This document shows, piece after piece, positions 46,062-58,210 of a stretch of DNA of 64,000 nucleotides. Within the stretch, counting starts at the first letter, position 1, and every line of letters begins with the position of its first letter. The stretch is taken from contig BRKX01000004.1 in NCBI GenBank assembly GCA_026008535.1, positions 8,643,501 to 8,707,500 of the forward strand, in the 5' to 3' direction. The position numbers and the translations under genes were made by a program. The notes beneath the pieces are model-generated. The model was not told the DNA's origin. It ran no database searches and saw only the letters and a list, made by a program, of their open reading frames with translations. The stretch is from Perilla frutescens. Taxonomy: Eukaryota; Streptophyta; Magnoliopsida; Lamiales; Lamiaceae.

Positions 46062-48200
46062 TTAATACTGATGATTAAAAGTAAAATTATCCAAGGATAT
46101 CCATCCGTGGATACCCAATAAAAATAAAACATATGTGTTCAGCACATTAAAATAAACAATGATGTATACACATCCAAAATAACTTGTGTTTAGCACAAAC
46201 ATAAACAAAAATTGAAATTGTTTTTTACAAAGAAAATTAATTTTCTTCTTGCCCTTCGCCTTAGCCGCAGACTTCCCAGCCTTCCCCACTTCAGCATCCT
46301 TAACATCACCACCAACACTAGCACCAGCAGCAGGATCTACTCCCCCTTTTTGTGTAGAAAAAGCCTCTCGAAGAGCTTGTCGAAGCCCGTTCATTGCATT
46401 GGTGAGGACTGTGCATTGATGGATCATGGAATCCATCTGGGCAATGTGAGAATTGAGGACCTGCACAGAATGAGTCACTAAATATGAGGAAGCACTTTCT
46501 ATGTCACTTTCCGACCTTAGAGAGAAAAGAGCAGTCTCTGCAGCAAAATCCTGACCAACATCCATTGAAGCAGCAGTTGAGCTCAGAATAGAGGTGTAAG
46601 GAAGATCAATCACATGATCTTCATTGTCTTTTGGCTTGATTATGGACATAGTTGAGGTTTCAGTAACTATCTTTTTTTTGCTGGGCTTCACACCTTGTTC
46701 AATGAGGATGGCATAGATGAGGCAGGGAAATGGCAAGATGCTGGTGGAGTTTATCTTGGCAGCAGCTTTCAACATGCAATCAAAAATACATTCTTCGAGA
46801 TTGAAGGGGATTTTGGTCCCAAGCTTGAAGAGCAACACAACTTGATCAACAGTGAGAACGGAAGAATTAGTGGTAGGCAACCAATTATACACAATAAGCT
46901 TGTGTAAGACGGTGTAAAAGAATATGAGCTTTGAAGTGGAAATTTTGTTTGTCTACTTTGTCACCAAACCACCAATCACAATTAATACTAAATCATTAAT
47001 TAGATCTAGGCTAACAATATCAGAATCATAACCCAGACCTAAAAACTTGTTGATCAACATGGGGTTAAACATATATGCTTTATCCCTCACATAAATTTTC
47101 CCATACTTGATCTTAGACCTATCACTCATCTCATAAGAAATATTTGAATAAAACTTAGCAACAACATCAGGCTCAAACGAAGACAATGCAGTCACAGATT
47201 TCTACAGACCCCTGTCTTTCAAGAAAACATCCATCCCATATTTCTTAAAACTAAGAACATCTATTTGCTTTTCAACCCGCATAAGTCGAAGAATAATAGA
47301 CTGTTGTAGGGACTTAACATGCTTAGAGTAAAATGTTTTACTAAAAGTAGAAGAGACATTATGAGGGAAACCTAGAGGGTAGACTAGATCAGAGTCACCT
47401 GAGTTGGCATCGTCTTTGACATTAGCAAAATGTGAATGTGAGGGAGAGATAACTTATATGGCCGTGTCAGAGGAGACCATCTCTGGAGAGGAATCTGGAG
47501 AGGGAGCTTTCTTCTTAGAGCCAGAGGGGACTCCTTACTTCTCTTTGCCTTTTGTGTTGTTCCTGAAGGCTCAGATTTGCCAGAAACATCAACTTCAAGC
47601 TCGGCACGGTGAAGCTCTTCTTAATGACCAACATCAGCTACCACACCATCTCCAACTTCTTTTGAGGGTTCTTCATGTGGGTTTCTTGTTCATTGGACTC
47701 ATCTCTTAAAGATCTAATGGGTGTATCCTCCAGCTTCAGAGTTTTTCTCGCCTTTTTGGTCATCCTTCAACAATCTTTTCTTTGACATACCCCTATTGGC
47801 TATGAAGTCGCTTGGACTTGCAGGTAGGACAGTTCTTTTTCTTTTCAGTGAGAACTCAAGTGTGTAACCCTAGATATAGATCAATATGGTTACGCTCCTC
47901 ACCAAGGTTCACCTGTTGAAGAAGCGTAAGGTTTAACACCAGGGTAGAGTTCGGGGTGTCGCCTTCTTCCATGGAAAAATCTACATGTTCAGTGAACGGA
48001 GAAGAGGGTTTTTCAGATTCTAATTTTGGTTCCTCTTCCGCGACTCCCACTGTTATAGTAACTGTTGTAGTAGATGTTGCAGATGGAGTGAGATTTAAAG
48101 TTCCAGCGAGCGTGGAGGTGGAGGATGGAGTACCCATCGTCTTCTCAAACATCTGCTTCATCATCTCATACATAGCAGTAAGATCTTTGGGATCCGTCAT
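46062..48200 (-). pseudogene. S2 envelope-like protein gene (broken)
   Basis: Starts MTDPKDLTAMYEMMKQMFEK at 48200 with a threonine/serine-rich N-terminal part. A degenerate basic middle follows (about 47860-47400), then a conserved core in one frame from about 47400 to 46210. The core has FEPDVVAKFYSN, a KIYVRDKAY segment and INKFLGLG (47195-46960), then NWLPTTNSSVLT and FPCLIYAIL (46890-46690). The spacing matches the S1 gene: VVTEFYCN, VKGD, INEFLG, NWLPTKH, YPSLIYSI. The C-terminal part is alanine/lysine-rich and ends in hydrophobic residues after 46210. Several stops and frame changes occur in 47850-47400, plus one stop near 46953. Function unknown; the shared core is the firmest evidence. 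Confidence 0.72.
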
Positions 48201-49177
48201 TGATATCTCCTATACAAAGCTTGAGGAAAGAGAAAAACAAGAGAGGGAGATGAAGAGACTTCAAGATGAAAGGAGTGAGAGAGAATGATAAACAAATTAA
48301 AAACTTTATGGGTTGATATACTCTCTCTTCCCTCAAAAATCAGAACTGGTGGTGTCACATCATTCTCTTTTTGAATTTCCCTTATCATAATAAAATATGA
48401 ACAAAAATTGAAACTAATGGATAGGGATAATGCATATCAAATCGAGTACTTATCACAATTAAAATGCAAAAAGCTATCTTTATGGGTCCTGAAATATTTT
48501 CTGTTTTTTTATATAAAAAAATAAACCACACACATAAAATGACTTAACAATATTCAAGTCATACTTTTCTGAAATATATAGTCTTACTGCACTTCAGTAA
48601 TAACATCGATTACAACATCAAGAAAATAGTGAATGACACTGACCAATTTCTTTTCACATTTTTAGAATATATAGTAAAATTAAATGGTCTGAAACACATT
48701 ACCTTACCACTTTTTAGCTTGAGAACATCGTCGCAGCAAACGCCGTGTCCCAATTTACTTAGTAGTAATCATGCATTTCAAGGCCACAACATGACTTATG
48801 ACATTTAGCCTCACATTTGTGCTTTCAGTCTTATATCAGGTCAATTTCATTCATAAAAACAAATTTTATGGACTCTTAAGTAGCCGTTTTTTTCTTTTTC
48901 TACGCAGTAAACTAAAAATTTCATTAAAGCAATCCTTGAATAAAATTAAGGAAAAATAAAGAAATAAAAAGAAAAAACATAAGAAACTAATGTTGAGTAT
49001 AAAGACACATACACAGAGCTCAACATCAGTGATGCAGGAATTTTAAAAAACACACATTCCAAGATACTTTCTCAAAGAGGAAAATCTCTCGAAGTCTAGG
49101 GGCTTAGTAAAGATATCAGCTATTTAATTTTCAGTGGATATGCACTCAATTTTGATGATTCTCTTCTCCACCAAGTC
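48201..49177 (-). other. Spacer between S2 envelope-like gene and RNase H
   Basis: AT-rich, non-coding. Next to the gene it carries a TATA-like motif (GAGTATATC on the minus strand, 48314-48321) and a CT-rich leader. Positions 48434-48452 share 18 of 19 bases with 54033-54051. Confidence 0.5.
48314..48321 (-). promoter_or_regulatory. TATA-like box before S2 envelope-like gene
   Basis: Minus strand GTATATCA about 115 bases before the ATG, followed by a CT-rich leader as in S1. Suggestive only. Confidence 0.3.
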
Positions 49178-52170
49178 TCAAATGAAATGATGGCGTATGT
49201 CAATGTGCTTGGTGCGAGAATGTTGAATAGAATTTTTATAAATTTCAATCGCACTAGCATTGTCACACAACAAGGTTAGAGAAGATCTTGACATAATATA
49301 GTCACTTACCAGTTGATTCAACCATATCAATTCTGTACAATAGCTTCCGGCTGCAACATATTCGAATTCCGCTGTGGACAAGGAGATGCAGTTTTGTTTC
49401 TTGCTTGACCATGAGACAATGTTGCTTCCAAAGTACAAGCATCCTCCACTCGTACTCTTTCTATCATCAACATCTCCAGCCCAATCTAAATCACTATAGC
49501 CAACAAGATTTGTGTTAGTGTCCTTGCTATACGTGATTTCGAGTCGATTGTCCCAGCATCATAGTGAATTATTCTTTTAAATACTTTCAAGTGTGAATCT
49601 TTAGGTTGAGACTGGTATCTCGCACACACTCCAACACTGAATATGATATCAGGTCGACTAGCAGTTAAATAAAGTAGGCTCCCTATCATTTCTCGGTACA
49701 TTGTTAGGTCAACATCAGCTCCAACATTATCACGGCACAACTTTTCGGACGATCCTATTAGAGTTCTCATTGGTTTGGCAGCTTCAAGACCAAAGCGTTT
49801 GATCAGATTCTTGGCGTGCTTACTCTGTGAGATAAAGATCCCATCTTTATCTTGCTTGATTTGAAGTCCAAGGAAGTAAGCCAATTCCGCTACCATGCTC
49901 ATTTCAAATGTGCTGCTCATTGCATCCACAAACTCTTTAAGAAGGTTAGAGTAGGTAGAACAAAACACAATGTCATCAACATAGATGTATGCAATAGTGA
50001 TGTGCTTATATATCTTTTTGATGAACAACATTTTATCGACTTGTTCTCTAGAAAAACCAAACTCAATTAAGAACTCGGTAAGTCTTGCATACCAAGATCT
50101 AGGAGCTTGCTAAAGACCATACAAAGACTTTTTAATTTCAAAACATGCATCGGTTTTTCTTGACATTCAAAGCATTTCAGTTGTTCCACATAACCTTCCT
50201 AATTTAAGACACCATTCAAAAAGGCACTTTTTACATCCATTTGATGTAAGGTAAAACCAACATGACATGGAATCGCAAGAAGAAGATGAATAGACTCAAT
50301 TCTAACAACAGGAGCAAATGTTTCATCATAGTCAATCCCTTATACTTAGGTGTATCCTTGTGCCACAAGTCTGGCTTTGTTCCTAACAACATTCCCTGAC
50401 TCATCAGTTTTGTTTTTAAAGATCCATTCAGTTCTTATCGCATTTTTATTTTTAGGTCTAGGAACCAATTCCCAAACATCATTTCTAACAAACTGAATAA
50501 GTTCATCATGCATGGCATCTATCCAATATTCATCCTTTAAGGCTTCTTTGACATTTTTTCGGTTCAATGTTGGATAGTAAACATGAAACTGACATAAGGT
50601 TACATATAGATGATATGCACACAATTTTTACCATAGCAACTTCAGCAGAGCTCTTTGTTCTAGTTTGGACACATTGAGACTCATCTCCAATGATTTGAGA
50701 ATTTGAATGATCCTTCTTGATTCTCCTTGGAGATGAATCAGAACTGAGTGTCTGAGGTGATTTTGTCTTCTTTACTGATGATGGAGAGACATCATTCCTG
50801 ACATCAGGACTGCCAGAGTTGGTTTTATCAGCTTCACTTGGCTCCTTTCTGGTGACTTTAGGTCTCTCAAGAAGATATGACACATCATCCTCTTCAGTTC
50901 TAAACACTAACCCTGCACGATCATCAAAGACAACATTAATTGATTCTTCGACAGCTTTGGTTCTCAAATTTAACACACGATATACTCGGCTGTTTTGAGC
51001 ATATCCTAAGAAAAGTCCTTTGTCACTTTTAGAATCAAACTTTCCCAAATATTCTTTGTCATTCAGGATGTAGCACACACATCTAAACACATGAAAATAG
51101 TTGATATTCGTCTTCCTTTGCTTCAAAATCTCATATGGAGTCACTTTTCTTCCAGGACAAAGGTAGGCTCTGTTCCCGATGTGACACGAAGTGTTAACTG
51201 CCTCAGCCCATAATTTCTTAGAAAGACCATTTCTTGCAACATTCGGTTCTTTCTTTCCATAACTCCATTTTCTTTGGGGTTTTAGGTGCTGAGTATTCAT
51301 GAAAGATCTTTTTCTTTTAACAGAAATCATCAAAGGCAGCATTCTCAAATTCTCTTCTATGATCAGTTCTTACACAGGCAATGTTAGTGTCATACTGTAG
51401 GCACATTGTGAGGTAAAACTTTTGGAATATCTTGAATGTTTCAGATTTATCCTACAAAAATTCTACCCAGGTGTAGCGTGAAAAATCATCAACAATGACA
51501 AGGATAAAACTTTTACTGCTCATACTTTTTATATCAATTGGCCCGATTAAGTCCATGTGTAAGAGTTCAAAATAGCTAGTGGTGTGATATTCACTTAGAC
51601 TTTTATGAAACACTCTAGTTTGTTTTCTATTTTAACATGCACCGCACACAACATCATGATCAAATGTTAGCTAAGATAGACCTCTAACAGCATCTGAATC
51701 AACAAGCTTTTTCAGATTAAACATGCTTACATGACCAAGTTTCTGATGTATTAATTGTGTTTCATCATTCACAGCCATGTTGCATTTTTCATCTTTATCA
51801 GCATGGTAACAATTGTCAGAAGCATGACTTCCAAACATAATGCATTTATCATGTTTGTAAAAAACTTCACAAGTATTTTTATCAAACTTAACATGCATTC
51901 CATCATCACATAGTTGGCTAATGCTGATCAAGTTAGCTGTTAGATCATCAACATGCAGGGCATTTTGAAGTTTAGGAAAATTCTTAACATTCAGAGTACC
52001 TTTACCAATAATACTTCCTTGTGCACCTCCACCATGACTGACTTTACTTTTGTTGGTAATTGTGTAATCTTCAAGTTATTCCCTATTACCTATCATGTGT
52101 CGAGAAGATCCACTGTCGAAGTACCATGTGCCTGCAATGTTAGCTTTCAATGAGGTGTAAACAACATTGG
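49178..52170 (-). pseudogene. pol: S2 pol: protease, integrase, reverse transcriptase, RNase H (broken)
   Basis: The protease active site WYFDSGSSRHM is near 52130-52098. The pre-integrase segment HQKLGHVSMFNL is at 51720-51680. Integrase shows HMDLIGP and HEYSAPKTP; the glutamate region near 51270 is split by a frameshift. A KLWAEAVNTSCHIGN segment (about 51220) and a YEILKQRKTNINYFHVF segment follow. Reverse transcriptase starts near 50530 (WIDAMHDEL, WELVPRPK) and has YVDD in the 50031-49486 frame near 49980. RNase H (49438-49178) shows SLSTAEFEYVAAG and the HIDIRHHFI end. At least five frame changes and several stops separate the pieces. Confidence 0.85.
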
Positions 52171-52212
52171 AAGTGTGCTTCACTTTCTTTGGCCATTTCT
52201 GCTTTTGAGTTC

Positions 52213-53995
52213 TCAGTGTGCTGACTGATGTTGTTCTTCTAGATGTAACATCATCATGACATCTAAACCAATATCGTTTGATGTGACCAGACTCTTGTCA
52301 GTAATGGCACACATATCTCTGATTTTTTGATCTTTCATATTACTTCTGATCAACTTCTTCTTTGACATTTTCCGCCTTTGTTTTTGAGTTGTCACCTTTA
52401 ACAAACCGAACAACATTGTTGTTAGAAAATGACAAGGAAGATTTGTTTGAGTAACCCAAACCTACTTTGTTTGCTTGTCCTAATGTTAGGACTTTGCTCA
52501 GAGTAGAGATTCCTTGATAACATTGTTGATAGGTTCTTGAGGTGTCATCCATATTTTTCTTCAGTTTGCAGATCTCAGCATCACTCTTGGTGAGACGAAC
52601 TTCAAGTCTCAAGATCTTCTCTCTTGGGAACTGATTCTCTTCCATGAGATATCCCAGTTCTTTTGTTTGAGCGGTCCACTGGATGCAGACTTCATTGACA
52701 ACATCATGAAGTTTCTGAAGAGATGCAGCTTGATTCCACATCATCAAATTTTGTTTCCGAAATATGACTGAATTCTTCCAACAAAGTCATTTCATACCAA
52801 TTTGTTGTGTTATGAGAGATGTCAGAAACTTTGTCTTCAACATCAGGTACCACTTTGTCTTCAACTTCATCGTCTTCAATATCGAACTCATCAAGTTCGT
52901 CAAGATCATCCAGAGCATCAATTATCTGATCATCTTCTTCATTGACATTGACGAACAAAACCTTTTGATCTGTAATTTTTTCTTCATCAAAGTCATCACT
53001 TAGGATATCATTGAAGCTGTTTCTTTGTCTTCTTCGTGCAGCTGGACACTCATTGGAATAATGTCCATATCCAGAACATGCTCTACACTGAACTGAGTCG
53101 ATGTCATGCTAAGTGTTAACAATCCTTTTCTTGATATTGATCTTCTCGAGTTCGATGGTGATGGAGATGAGGAATTAAATAACCGTCAGGGTTTGATATT
53201 TGATGTGTTTTTCTTCATAGATCAAATAAGAAAATTGAACTTCTTGCTCAACAGTGCAATACTCAAATGTTCATCTTCGTGTATTTCCTGAAGACTGTCA
53301 ACATCATCTTGGACATTGCTCGACATAGTCATCATCTGAAGAGCAATTCCCTTTGAGCTTGAGTTTGACTTCTAATTCTGAATATTCAACTCGAATGTTA
53401 GGAGTATGCTAATAGCTTCACTTAGGCTCATGTTTGCCACATCATGTGCTTCCTCTATTGTCGAGATTTTCATGTTGAATTTCTCCATGAACGTGCGAAG
53501 TAGTTTGCAAACCATGTTCTCATTGTTAATAGGACATCCCAATACGGTGGATTCATTAGAGATCTCACACAATCTTTTGGTATAAGAAGAAATTCTTTCA
53601 TCTTCGAGCATTTGAAGAGTTTCAAACTTCGATGTTAGAAGTCTCAATTTAGTCGGCTGAACACTAGCAGACCCTTCACAATGTTCATGAAGAATGGTCC
53701 ATGCTTGATGTGCAATGACATAGTTACATACCATCTTAAAACATGGAACATCAACTGAAACAAAAATAGCATTCAAGGCTCGAGAGTTAAAGTTTGAAAT
53801 AATTCTCTCATCACTCGTCCATTGTGTTTCTGGGGTAAACATAAAATTACCATCAGGACCTTCCATCTTTGGTGGTATCCATGGTTTAATGATTGCCATC
53901 CATGCTCTTTCATCGATAGACTTTATGTAAATCTTCATTCGGGATTTCCACATGGCATAGTTTCTGCCATTGCTATCAAGGGTAGAAGGACAATA
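52213..53995 (-). pseudogene. gag: S2 gag (broken)
   Basis: The N-terminal motif YAMWKSRMKIYIKSIDE is at about 53960-53910, as in S1 gag (YWKARM). A UBN2-type core runs to about 53372 (KLRLLTSKFETLQMLEDE, CKLLRTFMEKF). A zinc knuckle CRACSGYGHYSNEC lies at 53042-53085. An acidic stretch rich in Asp and Glu follows (52960-52830), then a probable coiled coil (52750-52600). The second zinc knuckle near 52320-52270 has a TGA where its second Cys should be. Pieces lie in at least three frames. The ATG is uncertain because stops lie just upstream of the motif. Confidence 0.8.
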
Positions 53996-54032
53996 TTGGA
54001 CTGATTTGAATATCCATCATGAACTTCAAGCA

Positions 54033-54051
54033 ATATCAGATCGAGTACTTA
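54033..54051. repeat. 19-bp segment shared with 48434-48452
   Basis: ATATCAGATCGAGTACTTA here versus ATATCAAATCGAGTACTTA in the S2 spacer: one mismatch. Meaning unknown. Confidence 0.6.
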
Positions 54052-54896
54052 GTGTGTCAATGTTGGTTCTGGGGCAAGTCAGAATTAGTTTAGAGGGGGT
54101 GAATAAACTGATCCAAAAACTTAACAATAGATACAGAATATTCAGGGCCCGTTTGACTCGCTGAGTTATCCATGCTCTTAGGAGATCAGTAAAGATGATC
54201 TGCTAGCTCGGAGTGCTGTGTGTGCTTGAGGTGTGCAGTTTAAAACATGCAACTGAAACTGAAAAGTAAAGCAGAGCACACAAGCAATTTATAGAGATTT
54301 GAAGCTCAACTTCTACGTCCTCTCTTCCTTCCGCAGAAGGGCAATTCACTATGTAAGTGTAAAGTTCCTTTATTACAGTTACACAGTGAAGACAGTTGTT
54401 GGACCTGGCTATCGGTGACTTTACGAGTCACGGATTCCTTTCCAACTATTGCTGTCCCGGAAGTGATGAACCAACGCAAGTAGCCTCCTCAGCCGATTTC
54501 TAGGTCGACAGCTCACACTTACCGATCTCAACTACTTGCTGAGACTTTAGGTACTATTGTCCGTATTTACAAGGTTTTATATCTCTTTTGATGTTCAAGA
54601 AGATAGTCTTGAAACTGGTATCAACTGATGTGCTCCTTTCCGCATCTGCGAATTGAGCTAGGTAGTTGATCGTTTTAGAGCTTGAACTGAGAGAGTTGCT
54701 CTGGCTGGAAATCTTCAACAGCTAGCTTGATGAGCGATCTGGCTCCTTCTCTTCAGTTGGACTTTTACTTCTTCTGAGTTTTGAGCGTGAGGCTTTAGTT
54801 CTTTGCCGAACGTATTCGCTGAAAGTCTTAGCTAAAGTTCTCTTACAGTCGAAAGTTAAAAGTCAAAAGTTTCAGATCACCTTCTGGGTTGCTCAC

Positions 54897-54907
54897 CTTT
54901 TATATAT
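54897..54907 (-). promoter_or_regulatory. TATA box of LTR E
   Basis: Minus strand ATATATAAAAGG. Everything between it and 56392 is then upstream regulatory DNA (U3). Confidence 0.65.
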
Positions 54908-55079
54908 GAGTGGCTGGTGACCATTGATGATCACTGTCTGATCATAAATGATAAAGCCGTTGAGGGGCTTTCATTTAAAGATAGTCGTTGAGTAGCCTTT
55001 GCTCTTCTGATGAGCTTTTGTTCCAAGATCTCGGTTGCATTAACTTCAAGATCTTCTTTGGCTTATCTGAAATTTGAAT

Positions 55080-56010
55080 TTCAGTTACGGTTTCTATCTT
55101 GATCTTCAGATCTGAGCTTTACCTAGTAGTTGGAATCTTCAGTTCCTCGTCTGTCAGTTCTGCGCATCTCTTGGCAGTTTGGAAAGCTTCAATTAAGATC
55201 ATCTTCAGCTGGAAGTTTTGGACTCTGGCCTGATGCTTTCTGAGCTCCAGTTTAATTTGCTTCAGCTGGTAGTTTGAACCAGTGTGTTCTTTAGCTGGCA
55301 TTCTGGATTTGTGTCCCTTCAGCTGGAACTTCCTTGGACTGGTCTTCAGTTCGGTTGATAGCGCTTCATTAGTTGAACTTCAAAACTGATGCGTCTTCAG
55401 CTAGTATCCTTCGAACCGGTACTTCTTCAGCTGGAACTTCATTCTTCAGTTGAGACTTCTTGAGCAGGTATTTTCTTCAGCTTATACCGTGGTCTTCTCT
55501 TCAGCTGGCATACTCCTTTAGCTGGAACCTCATGAGCTGCTATTTTCTTCAGCTCGGACATTGGACTGGTACACTTCTTCAGCTGGTATTCTCCTTCAGC
55601 TGGTATTTCCTTCAGCTCGGTCCTTGGACTGGTACACTTCTTCAGCTGGTATTCTCCTTCCACTGGAATCTCTTGAGCTAGTATTTTCATCAGTTCAAAC
55701 TGATGTGGTCTTCAACTGGTATTCTCCTTCAGCTGGAATCGTCCTCTCTTCGACTAGTATTCTTCTTTAGTTGGTATTATCTTGAACTGACATGTTCATC
55801 AGTTCAAACAGATGTGTTCTTTAACTGGTATTTCTTCAGTCGGGAATGGTCTTGAACTGGCATATCCTTCAGTTCTTCTCTTCAGCTGGTATTTTCCATC
55901 ATCTGGAATAGTCTTCAGCTGGAACTTTTCTTCAGCTAGTGTTGCGCACTTCTGAGCTCGTGCCTTGAACTAGTAGCTTGAGCTGGTATTCTTCTTCAGC
56001 TGGAAATGGG
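55080..56010. repeat. CAGCTG-rich minisatellite in U3 of LTR E
   Basis: About 0.9 kb of degenerate tandem repeats around CTTCAGCTGGTATT, with irregular spacing of roughly 15-35 bases and some two dozen copies of CAGCTGG-like cores. The short open frames across it only translate the repeat. Confidence 0.85.
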
Positions 56011-56099
56011 AACTTCACTTAGTGGTACCTGCTACTTTCAGTTTTACTTTGCTAACTGATATAGAGAGCTACAGTTCCTTTTTCGTAGCCCTTTGTGGC

Positions 56100-56217
56100 T
56101 GCATTTTTCTTTTTCTCTCTGTTCGTTTCTCTCTCTTTTCTTTTCTCAGCTCTTGGCTGGTTTCTTTATTTTCTCTTTTCTTTTCTCTCTTTTTCTTTTT
56201 ACTCTTCTCTTTTCGTT
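56100..56217. repeat. Polypyrimidine tract
   Basis: Almost uninterrupted C/T on the plus strand (GA-rich on the minus strand), near the start of LTR E U3. Confidence 0.8.
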
Positions 56218-56392
56218 GTCTCACTTGGATTGATCATTTCTTTTGGCTTTGATAGCTCAATTTTTTTATATGATCATCCTTAGTTTTCTGCTTGATTTCC
56301 TTTCAGTTTTCAGAGCTCTTTGCTTATTTGACATATTTTGACATCTCATCAAAATCCCTTGTCAGAAAAACCCTTGATAGTTTTTCCTAACA

Positions 56393-56408
56393 ATTTCCCC
56401 CTTTTTGA
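56393..56408 (-). other. Polypurine tract of element E
   Basis: Minus strand TCAAAAAGGGGGAAAT immediately before the TGTTAGG LTR start. It is a strong landmark tying the genes on its right to LTR E. Confidence 0.85.
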
Positions 56409-56536
56409 TGATGTCCAAAACATGGCAAAATTGAGCAATGATGGAAAAACTGATTTAAGAAATTTTTGAGTTGTGTAAAAGGAACACAATCAACTAAGAA
56501 AACTTTTGTAGCTGAGAAAATGATTATATAAACTGA

Positions 56537-58210
56537 TTAGATCTCTTTCAATCTACAACAGTTTGTTTTTTCTTTTTCTTCTTCTTCAGTTTCTAGCTCT
56601 TCAGCTGGTATCTCATCTTCTTCTTCATCTGTTCCACCAGTTGCTAGGCTCTCTTCTTTCTCTAGGACTAGCATTCCTCCATATTTCTCCCCAAACTTCC
56701 CCTGAGACAATTGTCTCTCATCTCTGGCAGCTCTTCTCCAGACAGCTCCCTAGACTTTCCCTTGAGGCTGATACCTCTCTTCTAGAGCAGTTCCTACTGT
56801 CCTTAATACATTCCCCTGAGGATGTACTTCTCTCTGAAACTGCGAGGGTTCCTCCTGAATCTCATCCTAGAGACTCAAAAACTTCCTTCCATCATCCTTC
56901 TCAATTTCTTCATTCTCTTCCCCATTTTTAGCATCATCCAAAAGGGTGTGCATGTGCAGATCAAAGGATGGAATGGAAACATGTGGTAATAAGATGAATG
57001 TGGTAGCTAAGTTACCTTCAAACGGGGAGGGGTATGGCTGTTATCTTGGTGGTGAGGGTAGCCAGTTGGATGCTTCTTCGGTTTGCATGAACTGCCTTAG
57101 ATCTGGTAATGGAGACTGAACTTGGGGTTCAGTTGTCATCATGGCCAAACTTGGGAGGAGTTCTTCAGTTGGAGGTGGGTGGTTGAACTATATCAGTGTG
57201 GAAGATGAGTTGGATGGCTCTGCAAATGGCAGTGGAGCTGCGGTTGGTACTCCATGCTGGATTCTGTAGATCATTGAATCCATAATCTCAGAGAGAGTGG
57301 GAGTAGTCGTGAATGGATTATTTATCCAGTTCCTGCTTCAACTTCCTTCTTGACTCCAGAAGTGGCGTCCCTTCCTGTCGAGAGTGACCATCTGAGATAT
57401 CTCCTTAGTTGATTGAAGATATCAGAGTCGTAACTCTCAGTGAGGTGAAATATGCTCAGCAGATTGTTAAAAGTTTCATTGAAGCTTTGTTCAACACCAT
57501 CTATGAAGTTGTTATCAGCTGGTGCAGACTCCGCTAGCGCAGTTGATTCTGTTGTCATGTCATCTTCTGACATGATCTACTTTCCTCGACTGTTGGAAGT
57601 CGATTCAGTCGGAGTAGAGGGGCCTTCTTCAGCAGTGTGCTGCCTCCTTGATCGCTTGCCAAAAGGCTTCAGGTTTCTTCTTTTTTAACAAAAATTATGG
57701 GCAGATAGAACATACGTTGCCTAGTCGACTCTGCATCGGTTGTAGATGAATGCCATCAGATGAGCACGTTTGTTAGTGAAGTGAGTATAGTCTAGATTGC
57801 CTCTCAGGCAGTGGATGACTATATCTTAGAGTTGGATGAACTCCAACTTCTGCTTGGTTAGACATGATTATTGAGCCTGACTGTTCACCTACTTCTGGAA
57901 GATGCAGGGTCTCCATTAAAGTTTTTTTAAAGATCACGATCGGTTATCCTCTGACTGTTGAAATGATGTTTCCATTCCCTACGACTTGGGAAAATATGTA
58001 GAACTCGGCAACTAATTCAGAAAAGCATCGTCCAAACCTTAGACCTCTTGTGAGAAACTGAAAGAGTTCAGTTTCCTCTACTGCTGAGACTAAGTGATGA
58101 AACTCATCAGCTTCAAGTCTTTTCATCATGAAGTCCAGTTCTATGAACTTGTCTCTTTTCAAATTGATAGCAAGCCTATCTTGATCGATGTATTGAGTGG
58201 GAAATTCCAT
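56537..58210 (-). pseudogene. Cluster gene C: envelope-like-core family, broken
   Basis: No named function. Starts MEFPTQYIDQDRLAINLKRD at 58210. The N-terminal core contains ELVAEFYIFSQ and IISTVRG (58050-57950), which line up with VCEFHLQVQ...VIQG in gene B and VCEFYLNSK...EVRG in gene A. Stops and frame changes follow. A middle segment (57573-57322) has FNETFNNLLSIFHL. The C-terminal part is proline/serine-rich and then strongly acidic (EEEDEIPAEELETEEE), ending near 56537. Only about 130 bases separate it from the polypurine tract. A TATA box lies at 58543-58552. It appears shortened relative to gene A. Confidence 0.6.

Larger units (their letters stand above)
46062..54060 (-). mobile_element. 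Sirevirus-type Ty1/copia element S2
   Basis: Minus-strand copia element with gag at the right, then protease, integrase, reverse transcriptase, RNase H, a 980 bp spacer and an envelope-like gene at the left. The order and content mirror S1. Neither LTR is certain. LTR E abuts its gag but no primer site lies between, and the left end runs into R1b. Frameshifts and stops are numerous. Confidence 0.8.
54061..56392 (-). mobile_element. LTR E (minus strand) of a large Sirevirus-like element
   Basis: On the plus strand it runs from TGTTGGTTCTG to CCTAACA; on the minus strand it begins TGTTAGGAAAAAC and is preceded by the purine tract AAAAAGGGGGAAAT. It is therefore a 3' LTR whose element lies to the right. 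A minus-strand TATA box sits at 54897-54907, leaving about 1.5 kb of U3 containing a minisatellite and a GA-rich tract. No flanking duplication is seen, so it is not a solo LTR. It abuts S2 gag, but the next bases lack a primer site, so I do not assign it to S2. Confidence 0.75.

Noticed and set aside
54000..54060. LTR E as the 5' LTR of S2
   Set aside because: S2 gag follows, but no initiator methionine tRNA primer site is present in the bases after the LTR. The possibility stays open but is unsupported.
55439..55690. Minus-strand 83-codon protein with repeats
   Set aside because: It is a translation of the CAGCTG minisatellite.
54061..56392. Solo LTR interpretation of LTR E
   Set aside because: A clear polypurine tract adjoins its right side and no target duplication flanks it.
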